Shown piece by piece: positions 1-5,870 of a stretch of 6,213 nucleotides of DNA (the stretch's first letter is position 1; the number at the start of each line of letters is the position of its first letter). Source of the stretch: an uncultured Bacilli bacterium (GTDB lineage Bacteria > Bacillota_I > Bacilli_A > RF39 > UBA660); contig CALVPL010000052.1 in the NCBI GenBank assembly GCA_944351315.1, positions 1-6,213 of the forward strand, in the 5' to 3' direction. The position numbers were made by a program, and so were the translations under genes. The notes under the pieces were generated by a model. That model was not told the DNA's origin, made no database searches, and saw nothing but the letters and a program-made list of their open reading frames with translations.

Positions 1-28
1 GGATAAAAACTGTTGTTCGCTTAGAAAC

Positions 29-57
29 TTGACATCTGATTCGGTGAATGATAGACT
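29..57 (+). promoter_or_regulatory. Candidate sigma-A promoter for sufS-sufU
   Basis: TTGACA at 29-34 is a perfect -35 box. After a 17-base spacer comes TAGACT at 52-57, a 4/6 match to the -10 consensus, preceded by TG one base upstream (49-50), as in an extended -10. The start of transcription would be near 63-64, giving a leader of about 95 bases before the sufS ATG. The call rests on sequence pattern only. No gene that I can name ends upstream: the frames open at the left edge stop at 32 and 85 and are too short to assign. Confidence 0.5.
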
Positions 58-73
58 TATAAAGAAAAGTTTT

Positions 74-89
74 ATATTTAGGTAAATAT
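74..89. promoter_or_regulatory. Palindrome in the sufS leader, possible operator
   Basis: ATATTTA-GG-TAAATAT is a perfect 7-base inverted repeat with a two-base centre, lying about 10-25 bases downstream of the predicted transcription start of sufS. Position and symmetry suit a repressor site, and suf operons are commonly controlled by iron or Fe-S sensing repressors. The arms contain only A and T, so chance is a real alternative in DNA of this composition, and I do not recognise a known regulator's consensus. Confidence 0.25.
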
Positions 90-157
90 TATATGCAAAA
101 GTTGAAAAAATGAATACATTTATAGTGAGCACAGGAAAACAAGAAAGGAGTGAAAAA

Positions 158-1354
158 ATGAATCAAGCTGATTTTCCCATGTTAAAAGAAGATTTAATTT
201 ATTTGGATAATGGAGCTACGACATTAAAACCAAAATGTGTTATCGATAAAATAACAGAATATTATGAAAGGTATTCTGCTAATGCCCATCGTGGCGATTA
301 TGATATTTCTTTTAAGGTAGATCAAGAATATGAAAAAGCAAGAGAAATTGTGAGAAATTTTATCAATGCGAGATATAGAGAAGAAGTTGTTTTTACTAGT
401 GGATCGACAGAATCTTTAAATATGATTGCCAATGGTTTTTTTGGCAAATATTTAGAAGCTGGAGATGAAGTGATACTTTCTCAAAGTGAACATGCTTCTA
501 ACGTTTTACCTTGGTTTCGACTTGCTAAGGAAAAAGGAGTAGTCATTCGTTATATTCCATTAGATGAATCGCATTATGTTACTTTAGATAATTTAAAGAA
601 AGTGGTAACACCAAATACAAAAGTAATTGCGTTAGCTAGTATTACAAATGTAATTGGTGATGAACGTCCAATGAAAGAAATTTGTGAGTTTGCTCATCAA
701 AATAATATTTTTGTTGTGATGGATGGGGCTCAAAGTGTACCTCATCGTAAAACCGATGTTCAAGATTTGGATGTGGATTTCTTAGCTTTTTCTGGTCATA
801 AAATGTGTGGACCAACTGGTATAGGTGTCTTATATGGAAAAAAAGAACTTCTAGAAGAAATGGAACCTCAAAATCTTGGTGGAGGAATGAATGAGTCTTT
901 TGATAGTCCAAATGAAGTGTATCTAAAAGAACTTCCAACGCGGTTAGAAGCAGGTACACCTAATATTGCTGGAGCTTTAGGCTTGGGGGCTGCAATTACT
1001 TATTTAGAAAATATTGGCATGGAAAAAATTGAAGCCTACGAAAAGAAACTTCGAAAATATGCACTTGAAAAACTTGTTTCAATTCCACATTTAGATATCC
1101 TAAATATTGAATCGGATAGTGGAATAATATCCTTTAATGTGGAGGGTGTTTTTAGTCAAGATGTTGCTTATTATTTAAATAAATATAAAGTGTGTGTTCG
1201 TGCTGGAAATCACTGTGCTAAAATTCTTAAACAAGAAACTGGTGTTCAAAATAGTTTACGAGTAAGCCTTTATTTTTATAATACAGAACAAGATATTGAT
1301 GATTTAGTTGAATTATTAAGTAATAAAGAAAAAATAGTTGAGGAAATGATATAA
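158..1354 (+). CDS. sufS: Cysteine desulfurase SufS
   Basis: PLP enzyme (class V aminotransferase fold) that takes sulfur from L-cysteine, leaving alanine, and holds it as a persulfide for Fe-S cluster assembly in the cytosol. The start at 158 gives 398 residues, close to the usual size of about 405, and has GAAAGGAG seven bases upstream. An ATG at 110 in the same frame lacks such a site and adds a non-conserved tail. Visible motifs are LDNGATT (16-22), SEHASN with PLP-stacking His112, MDGAQ with Asp189 and Gln192, SGHK with the PLP lysine at Lys215, and RAGNHCAK with catalytic Cys353, followed by LRVSLYFYNTEQDID, typical of the SufS group. Two departures are seen: Asn351 where most relatives have His (RAGHHC), and Gln334 where B. 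subtilis SufS has the His that binds SufU zinc. sufU follows after one base, so the two are surely co-transcribed. Confidence 0.95.
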   Translation: MNQADFPMLKEDLIYLDNGATTLKPKCVIDKITEYYERYSANAHRGDYDISFKVDQEYEKAREIVRNFINARYREEVVFTSGSTESLNMIANGFFGKYLEAGDEVILSQSEHASNVLPWFRLAKEKGVVIRYIPLDESHYVTLDNLKKVVTPNTKVIALASITNVIGDERPMKEICEFAHQNNIFVVMDGAQSVPHRKTDVQDLDVDFLAFSGHKMCGPTGIGVLYGKKELLEEMEPQNLGGGMNESFDSPNEVYLKELPTRLEAGTPNIAGALGLGAAITYLENIGMEKIEAYEKKLRKYALEKLVSIPHLDILNIESDSGIISFNVEGVFSQDVAYYLNKYKVCVRAGNHCAKILKQETGVQNSLRVSLYFYNTEQDIDDLVELLSNKEKIVEEMI

Positions 1355-1355
1355 A

Positions 1356-1769
1356 ATGAATAATCGTGAAATTATAATGGAACACTACACCTCTTCCCCC
1401 TATAAAAAAGAACTTGTACTTTCAGATTATCAAAAAGTAGAAGTACAAAGTAGTCAGTGTGTTGATCATCTATTTCTATATATAAAAATTGAAAACTCTA
1501 AAATTTCAGATGCATATTTTAATGGGGAAGCTTGTGCGATTGCCACTTCTTCTTGTTCCATTCTTATTGAAAATGTTTTAAACAAAACTCTTGAAGAAGC
1601 AAAAATTAACATTGAAGAATTTGAAAAAATGATTCATGATGAACCTTATGATGAAGAGATTTTAAAAAATGCAACGGTTTTTAAAGATATTATTCATCAA
1701 GGAAACCGCAAATCCTGTGCTTATCTTCCTTATCAAGGTTTGAAACAAATATTAGAAGATGAAAGGTAA
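1356..1769 (+). CDS. sufU: SufU-type sulfurtransferase/scaffold partner of SufS
   Basis: 137-residue SufU/IscU-fold protein. In Bacillota SufU is a zinc protein that accepts the persulfide from SufS and passes sulfur to the SufBCD scaffold. All four zinc ligands are identifiable by alignment to B. subtilis SufU: Cys35 and Asp37 (QCVD), Cys60 (GEACAI) and Cys121 (RKSCAYL). The N-terminal MEHYTSSPYKK matches the family's MDHYKNPRNK segment. It starts one base after the sufS stop, with GAGG 12 bases upstream inside sufS, so translation is probably coupled. An in-frame ATG at 1377 is possible but would remove part of helix 1. The canonical next gene, sufB, is absent; a YlmC-like gene follows instead. 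Confidence 0.93.
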   Translation: MNNREIIMEHYTSSPYKKELVLSDYQKVEVQSSQCVDHLFLYIKIENSKISDAYFNGEACAIATSSCSILIENVLNKTLEEAKINIEEFEKMIHDEPYDEEILKNATVFKDIIHQGNRKSCAYLPYQGLKQILEDER

Positions 1770-1820
1770 CTTTTGTCTTTTTTGTCCTTTTAAAGCATAA
1801 AATAATATAGGTGGTAAAAA

Positions 1821-2045
1821 ATGAATTTATCGGATTTACAACGAAAAGATATTATCAATATAGAAACTGGTAAAAAAATGGGAAAAATTATCGATGCTCA
1901 AATGAATGAAAAAGGAATGATTGAATTTTTTATTGTTATGGATCATAAATTTTGGCGATTTTGGAAATCTAGTGGTGAGATCAATGTTACAATAGAGCAA
2001 ATTAAAAAGATTGGAACAGATGTTATTTTAGTAAATCAAATTTAA
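1821..2045 (+). CDS. YlmC/YmxH-family PRC-barrel protein
   Basis: Small 74-residue protein with a single PRC-barrel-like beta fold. The N-terminal MNLSDLQRKDIINIETGKKMG and the C-terminal IKKIGTDVILV match the YlmC/YmxH family, whose members are linked to sporulation in Bacillus and Clostridium but have no established biochemical role. AGGTGG at 1809-1814, six bases before the ATG, fixes the start. The middle carries an aromatic patch, FWRFWKS (44-50), where relatives have a glycine-rich loop. It lies 51 bases after sufU and before the terminator at 2057, so it is probably the last gene of the suf transcript, although CATAAAAT at 1796-1803 could be a -10 box of its own. The family does not prove that this organism sporulates. 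Confidence 0.8.
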   Translation: MNLSDLQRKDIINIETGKKMGKIIDAQMNEKGMIEFFIVMDHKFWRFWKSSGEINVTIEQIKKIGTDVILVNQI

Positions 2046-2056
2046 ATATTTGGCTT

Positions 2057-2095
2057 AAAGAAGGACTAAAAAGTGCTTCTTTTATTGTTTTTTTT
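2057..2095 (+). terminator. Rho-independent terminator after the ylmC-like gene
   Basis: AAAGAAG (2057-2063) pairs with CTTCTTT (2076-2082). After one G-G mismatch, ACT pairs with AGT around an AAAA loop. A run of eight T lies at 2088-2095, after TATTG. The stem is AT-rich, but the position just after the stop at 2045 fits the end of the sufS-sufU-ylmC unit. Confidence 0.65.
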
Positions 2096-2113
2096 CTTAT
2101 TTTCGTTTATACT
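2085..2113 (+). promoter_or_regulatory. Candidate promoter for the gene at 2146
   Basis: TTGTTT (2085-2090, 3/6) and TATACT (2108-2113, 5/6) are separated by 17 bases, placing transcription start near 2120. The -35 lies inside the T-run of the preceding terminator. The DNA here is very AT-rich, so this is a moderate to weak call. Confidence 0.35.
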
Positions 2114-2145
2114 TAGTTTATGTAATATAGAAGAGAGTGGGGTTT

Positions 2146-2781
2146 ATGAACGTCCAGATTGTTCTAACAAGTTATCTTTTAAAATTTATGTTTGGAGAAA
2201 ATCCTTTTCAAGATCCTTTTTTACTTTCTAGGGAAGTGATTAAAAAAGCCTATAATGAAGGTTTGTATTTTATTTCTAATGAAAGAACTGTCGATGCCTT
2301 TTTAAAAGAACGGGAAAATGAACGTTTTGGTAACTTATTTGTTTTTGCTGGTATTCCTAGTTTTGAAGATATTTGCTTGAATTTGTCTGCTCTTCCTAAA
2401 CTTTACGCGATCAAAATTTCTTTACCTTATGAAGAACTTATTGATTTTACACTTTTGATGGATCAAGGAGATATGATCTTATGTAAAAATAATGTTCAAA
2501 TAAAAAAAGAATATTTAGAAAAAGTTCTTTTAGATCTTTCTTTAGAAAAGAATAAATTGCTTTATCAATTAGAAAGTGAGAAACCTTTAGAGATTGATTT
2601 AAATGAGGCTTTAACTTTTCTTGTTCATAATGTAAAAAATTATCATTTTGCGATTTCTAATAAACTACATTTTTTAGAAGAAGAATTAAATGATTTTTTA
2701 CAGACTGAAGAAGGAATGAAAAAAATGGAAGATGAAGAAAATTTGCAAATTGTCAAAGAAATTTATGAAGAATTAGTTTAA
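2146..2781 (+). CDS. Unrecognised protein, probably 3'-truncated
   Basis: Encodes 211 residues of a soluble, charged protein with no signal peptide or clear membrane segment. I do not recognise the family. The first ~120 residues look mixed alpha/beta (for example GNLFVFAGIP and KLYAIKISLPYEEL); the last ~90 are mostly helical and rich in Glu, Lys and Leu. The ATG at 2146 is preferred; GTG at 2137 in the same frame is the alternative, and neither has a strong ribosome site (the upstream AGAGAGTGGGG is poor). The TAA at 2779 looks premature. The next 34 codons in the same frame are open and protein-like (starting GEEEIFSHARAATIPSHNSS) with no plausible start codon, and after a one-base shift another 24 codons continue (see 2782-2959). 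The ancestral protein was probably about 270 residues. Whether the short form is still made or works is unknown. Confidence 0.6.
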   Translation: MNVQIVLTSYLLKFMFGENPFQDPFLLSREVIKKAYNEGLYFISNERTVDAFLKERENERFGNLFVFAGIPSFEDICLNLSALPKLYAIKISLPYEELIDFTLLMDQGDMILCKNNVQIKKEYLEKVLLDLSLEKNKLLYQLESEKPLEIDLNEALTFLVHNVKNYHFAISNKLHFLEEELNDFLQTEEGMKKMEDEENLQIVKEIYEELV

Positions 2782-2959
2782 GGAGAAGAAGAGATTTTTT
2801 CTCATGCAAGAGCTGCAACCATACCTTCTCATAATTCTTCTGAAGCAATTTTTGATGAACCAGAGGAATTGATTCAATTGTGTCAATGAACGAATTTCTT
2901 AAGAATTTATTCAAGTTTTAGAAAAGACAAATTATTATACGAGAAAAAGAAAACCTTAA
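2782..2959 (+). pseudogene. Decayed 3' end of the gene at 2146
   Basis: The frame of the upstream gene stays open from 2782 to a TGA at 2887, encoding a stretch with HARAATIPSHNSSEAIF and DEPEELIQLC. Skipping the single base C2884 restores a reading frame: NERIS, TAA at 2900-2902 (one change from GAA), then EFIQVLEKTNYYTRKRKP, ending at TAA 2957-2959. Two nonsense codons and one frameshift therefore explain the whole 180-base gap before lspA. No start codon or ribosome site would make this a separate gene. The relation to the upstream gene is inferred from frame, composition and adjacency, not from a homolog. Confidence 0.6.
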
Positions 2960-2975
2960 TCTTTTTGGGTATTCA

Positions 2976-2984
2976 TGATATAAT
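2976..2984 (+). promoter_or_regulatory. Extended -10 promoter for lspA
   Basis: TGATATAAT is a perfect extended -10 (TG-N-TATAAT, with TATAAT at 2979-2984). The -35 at the right distance (TTAATC, 2956-2961) is poor, as expected when the extended element compensates. Transcription would begin near 2991, only about nine bases before the lspA ATG. The promoter sits just past the final stop of the decayed gene. Confidence 0.6.
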
Positions 2985-2999
2985 GACGTTGGGATATTT

Positions 3000-3482
3000 A
3001 TGAAAAAAAAGGAAATATTTATTATTTTATTTTTATTTGCTTTAGATCAAGGTGTAAAGTTTTTTATGGAAAGTATTCTCCAAAATGGAAGTATAGAAAT
3101 TATTCCGAGTTTTTTTAGTTTAATATGGGTTAAAAATACCGGAGCTGCTTGGAGTTTTTTTGAAAACCAAACGATTTTTTTGATTGTCATTAGTTGTCTT
3201 TGTTTGATTTTTTTAAGTGTTGTAAAAAATACTATTCAAGACAGTGCTTGGAAATTTTGGGGAACATTGCTTTTATATGCTGGAATCATGGGAAATTTGC
3301 TTGATCGAATTGTTTTTGGTTATGTAAAAGATTATTTAAGTTTTACTTTATTGCATTATCATTTTCCAGTTTTTAATTTAGCTGATACTTTTATTGTTAT
3401 CGGGGCCTGTTTGTTTGTGATCGCGGTTTTAAAGGAGGAGAGTAGTCATGGAGAAAATCATAGTATTAGAAGAAGAAACTAA
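3000..3482 (+). CDS. lspA: Lipoprotein signal peptidase (signal peptidase II)
   Basis: Integral membrane aspartic protease that removes signal peptides from diacylated prolipoproteins. The 160 residues are the normal size. Four membrane segments are visible, at roughly 5-22, 58-76, 86-101 and 124-144. Conserved pieces in order are LDQGVK (15-20), VKNTGAAWSFF (44-54), GNLLDR (98-103), YVKDYLSF with Asp111, and FNLADTF with Asp129; Asp111 and Asp129 match the family's catalytic pair. The start is ATG at 3000 with only GGGA five bases upstream, matching the very short leader predicted from the promoter. The last 12 codons (SSHGENHSIRRRN end) overlap the next gene by 35 bases, and its ribosome site lies inside lspA. 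The lspA-rluD order is common in Bacillota. Confidence 0.95.
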   Translation: MKKKEIFIILFLFALDQGVKFFMESILQNGSIEIIPSFFSLIWVKNTGAAWSFFENQTIFLIVISCLCLIFLSVVKNTIQDSAWKFWGTLLLYAGIMGNLLDRIVFGYVKDYLSFTLLHYHFPVFNLADTFIVIGACLFVIAVLKEESSHGENHSIRRRN

Positions 3483-4365
3483 ACGAATTGATAAATATTT
3501 AAGTGAAAAATTAGATTATTCAAGAGCTTATGTTCAAAAGTTGTTAGATGAAGATTTGATTCAAGTGAATGATAAAACGGTTAAAGCTTCTTATAAAGTT
3601 GTTTTAAATGATGTGATTACTATTTTAGGAAATCTTGATGAAGATATGGATATTATCCCGGAAAATATTCCTTTAGATATCGTTTATGAAGATGATGATG
3701 TCTTACTCATTAATAAGCCTTCTGGAATGGTAGTTCATCCAGGAAGTGGAAATTATCATCATACTTTAGTAAATGCCTTACTTTACTATACAAAAAATTT
3801 AAGTGATTGTAATGGTTCTATTAGACCGGGAATTGTTCATCGTATCGATAAAGATACTTCTGGATTGATTTTGGTAGCTAAAAATAATCAAGCTCATGCT
3901 CTTTTAGCAGAGGATTTTGCTCATAAAAGAGTGAAAAGAAAATATATTGCGTTAGTAAAAGGAATTTTAAAACATAATCATATTACGATTGATGCTCCAA
4001 TCGGTAGAGATCCTTTAAATCGAAAGAAAATGACTGTTACCGATAGCAATAGTAAAAATGCGATTACACATGTTCATGTTTTAAAAAGATATAAGGCTCA
4101 TACTTTAGTAGAATGTGAGTTAGAAACCGGAAGAACTCATCAAATTCGTGTTCATATGGCTTATATTGGTTATCCAATATACAATGATCCGGTATACTGT
4201 TCTCAAAAAGCTAGTGAATTTGGTCAATTTTTACATTCTAGTGAAATTTCATTTGTTCAACCAATTACTAAACAAGCCTTACATTTTACCTGTCCACTTC
4301 CTAAAGAGTTTCAAGATGAGTTAGAGAAGTTGGATCAAGAACTTATAGAAGAAAAAGGAGAATAA
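3448..4365 (+). CDS. RluD-family 23S rRNA pseudouridine synthase
   Basis: 305-residue pseudouridine synthase of the RluA/RluD family, equivalent by position to B. subtilis YlyB. It probably converts uridines of 23S rRNA helix 69 to pseudouridine, though the exact sites cannot be told from sequence. An S4 RNA-binding domain (about 11-60: KRIDKYLSEKLDYSRAYVQK) is followed by the catalytic domain with INKPSGMVVHPG (88-99), HRIDKDTSGLILVAK (131-145) carrying catalytic Asp134, and GRTHQIRVHMAYIGYPI (228-244). AAAGGAGG at 3431-3438, nine bases before ATG 3448, is the strongest ribosome site in the window and decides the start. The gene overlaps lspA by 35 bases in another frame and is probably translated from the lspA transcript. 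Confidence 0.93.
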   Translation: MEKIIVLEEETKRIDKYLSEKLDYSRAYVQKLLDEDLIQVNDKTVKASYKVVLNDVITILGNLDEDMDIIPENIPLDIVYEDDDVLLINKPSGMVVHPGSGNYHHTLVNALLYYTKNLSDCNGSIRPGIVHRIDKDTSGLILVAKNNQAHALLAEDFAHKRVKRKYIALVKGILKHNHITIDAPIGRDPLNRKKMTVTDSNSKNAITHVHVLKRYKAHTLVECELETGRTHQIRVHMAYIGYPIYNDPVYCSQKASEFGQFLHSSEISFVQPITKQALHFTCPLPKEFQDELEKLDQELIEEKGE

Positions 4366-4656
4366 AGAAAGAGTGAAAAGAAAATAAGGTGCTTCTAAAA
4401 TATGGAAGGTATTATTTTCTTTTTTTAAGGCTAAAATTAGAAAAAGACTATAACAAGTTAAAAAGAAAGAAGAGCAAACGGTTAAAAAAACTTCTTCAAA
4501 ATGAAAGCCGAAAATTAGAGTAGATAAAATAAAGACACCATTAGAAAAAACTAAAAATAAAAGATCGTTTAAATCTTCTTTCATTAAAAAAGTTTTGGTG
4601 ATTGGAATACCAATTAGAAATAAGGTAATAAGAAGAATTATAATTAAAAAAGCCAT
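4321..4656 (-). CDS. Small four-helix membrane protein, unrecognised
   Basis: Reading leftward from ATG at 4656, this frame gives 111 residues of an almost wholly hydrophobic protein. Likely membrane segments are 2-24, 31-51, 55-78 and 91-111, with charges between them (KEDLND at 26-31, KKENN at 78-82). AAGGTGA lies about five bases before the ATG, supporting this start over the longer open frame that begins at 4734 inside the rhomboid gene. No frame on the plus strand is open here. Against it: the last 15 codons are antisense to the RluD gene, and the RluD terminator lies within codons 77-94, so the fourth helix could be an accident of reading Glu/Lys-rich DNA backwards. Overall shape is loosely like small subunits of multisubunit antiporters, too weak to name. 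A TACAAT box (plus-strand 4676-4681) could be its -10. Confidence 0.55.
   Translation of the reverse strand: MAFLIIILLITLFLIGIPITKTFLMKEDLNDLLFLVFSNGVFILSTLIFGFHFEEVFLTVCSSFFLTCYSLFLILALKKENNTFHILEAPYFLFTLSLFSFFFYKFLIQLL
4376..4426 (+). terminator. Terminator of lspA-rluD
   Basis: AAAAGAAAATAA (4376-4387) pairs perfectly over 12 bases with TTATTTTCTTTT (4412-4423). Inside, CTTC (4392-4395) pairs with GAAG (4405-4408). The T-run continues to 4426. It starts 11 bases after the RluD stop. On the minus strand the T-run after the stem is weaker, so it acts best for the plus strand. Confidence 0.65.
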
Positions 4657-4668
4657 TTGTTCACCTTC

Positions 4669-4697
4669 TTTACTAATTGTATGTTTTAAGGTATAAT
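4669..4697 (+). promoter_or_regulatory. Promoter for the rhomboid gene
   Basis: TATAAT at 4692-4697 is a perfect -10 and TTTACT at 4669-4674 (4/6) lies 17 bases upstream. Transcription would start near 4704, leaving a leader of about 17 bases that holds the ribosome site GGAGGG. It lies in the 64-base divergent gap shared with the minus-strand gene; the -35 abuts that gene's possible -10. Confidence 0.6.
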
Positions 4698-4720
4698 AAT
4701 ATGTATGGAGGGTGTATTTT

Positions 4721-5863
4721 ATGGCTGTAACCATGGATAAAAAAGATGAAATGATTATGCGTTTAGTGCATTATTTTATTACAGAAGAAAACTATAGTCC
4801 AATTGTTGTCAATGGTGTGAAAGATGAAATTTGGCTTCAAAATCAAGAAGGACCATATAAAATCATTCGCATTAATGCAAATTATATACATAATAAAGAA
4901 CAATATGAATTTGATTTAGCAAAACTTAGAAATGTCATGCGGCAAGTAAAAAGAAAAACTTTATCTTGGTCAATGAATGCTTTAAATATTTTGTTAGATG
5001 TTAATGAAGATGTTGTTTTAGATGAACAAAAAAATATTGCATCGGTTGCTTTAAGGATAGGTTCTTTAATTAAAGCAAAACCCGTTTTAGATATTTTTCC
5101 AGATATTAATCATAAAATGCTTTTAAATGAAAAAGGGATTGATTTAATGATTGATGTAACCAATGATATCAATCAAAAAACTGATCGTGAAAATAAAGTT
5201 TATGAAAGTATTTTTCGACCTAAAAAAATTGTGGTTACTAATCTTTTAATTGCTGTAAATGTACTTGTGTTTTTTATTGTTTTTGTTTTATCCGGTGCTA
5301 ATTTATCTGCATTAAATTTGTTGCGATATGGAGGTATTAATGCTACATTAGTCCAAAATGGAGAAATTTGGCGATTAATTACCGGGGGCTTTTTACACGG
5401 CGGAATTTTACATTTGCTTTTTAATATGTATTCTTTATATATTATTGGAACTCAAATTGAGAATTTTGTGGGTAAATGGAAGTTTCTAGCTATTTATTTT
5501 GCAAGTATGATTTCAGCAAGTTTAATGAGTTGTGTTATTAATGATAGTGTTGTCAGTGTCGGAGCTTCGGGAGCAATATTTGGTTTATTAGGAGCTATGG
5601 TTTATTTTGGATACCATTATCGTTTATATTTAGGAAGTGTGTTACGAAATCAAATTATTCCATTAATTTTATTAAACTTACTTTTTGGATTTATGGTTAG
5701 TGGAGTAGATAATGCAGCTCATCTTGGTGGACTTATTGGTGGACTATTAATTTCTATGGCTTTAGGGGTTCAAAAAAGAGAAGGAAAACAAGATCGTATC
5801 AATGGAATTATTACTTTTTGTATTTATATTGCCTTTTTAGTTTATTTATTATTTTGGAGATAA
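4721..5863 (+). CDS. Rhomboid-family intramembrane serine protease, GluP-like
   Basis: 380-residue rhomboid protease that cuts membrane proteins within or next to their transmembrane helices. Residues 1-165 form a soluble, presumably cytosolic domain. Membrane segments follow at roughly 170-190, 222-243, 255-274, 281-298, 310-326, 332-349 and 362-378. The signature HGGILHLLFN (226-235: His226, His231, Asn235), catalytic Ser283 in GASGAIFG and catalytic His334 in NAAHLGGLIGG are all present, so the enzyme should be active. The layout of soluble N-terminal domain, six-helix core and extra helix resembles B. subtilis YqgP (GluP), but the C-terminal TPR repeats of YqgP are missing; the protein ends after helix seven. 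GGAGGG eight bases before ATG 4721 decides the start; an in-frame GTG at 4712 overlaps that site. It has its own promoter and terminator. Substrates cannot be inferred. Confidence 0.93.
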   Translation: MAVTMDKKDEMIMRLVHYFITEENYSPIVVNGVKDEIWLQNQEGPYKIIRINANYIHNKEQYEFDLAKLRNVMRQVKRKTLSWSMNALNILLDVNEDVVLDEQKNIASVALRIGSLIKAKPVLDIFPDINHKMLLNEKGIDLMIDVTNDINQKTDRENKVYESIFRPKKIVVTNLLIAVNVLVFFIVFVLSGANLSALNLLRYGGINATLVQNGEIWRLITGGFLHGGILHLLFNMYSLYIIGTQIENFVGKWKFLAIYFASMISASLMSCVINDSVVSVGASGAIFGLLGAMVYFGYHYRLYLGSVLRNQIIPLILLNLLFGFMVSGVDNAAHLGGLIGGLLISMALGVQKREGKQDRINGIITFCIYIAFLVYLLFWR

Positions 5864-5870
5864 GTAAAAA

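Noticed and set aside
1..32. End of a sufD gene at the left edge
   Set aside because: Only nine residues would be visible before the stop at 30-32 and they match no ending I can recognise.
110..157. N-terminal extension of SufS from ATG 110
   Set aside because: The 16 added residues match nothing in the family, and the GAAAGGAG seven bases before ATG 158 is far better.
642..959. Open frame of 105 codons on the minus strand
   Set aside because: It lies wholly inside sufS, has unnatural runs of His and Leu typical of antisense reading, and no ribosome site.
2782..2889. Separate small gene between 2782 and 2889
   Set aside because: No start codon or ribosome site in the open frame; it continues the frame of the gene ending at 2781, so a decayed tail is the better reading.
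2779..2902. Reassigned TAA codons or programmed recoding
   Set aside because: Every other gene here ends normally at TAA with no internal TAA, and a frameshift is also needed, so simple decay is more economical.
4712..4720. GTG start for the rhomboid, three codons upstream
   Set aside because: The GTG overlaps the GGAGGG ribosome site that serves ATG 4721.
4657..4734. Longer version of the minus-strand membrane protein starting at 4734
   Set aside because: It would begin inside the rhomboid gene and has no ribosome site; ATG 4656 has AAGGTGA at the right distance.
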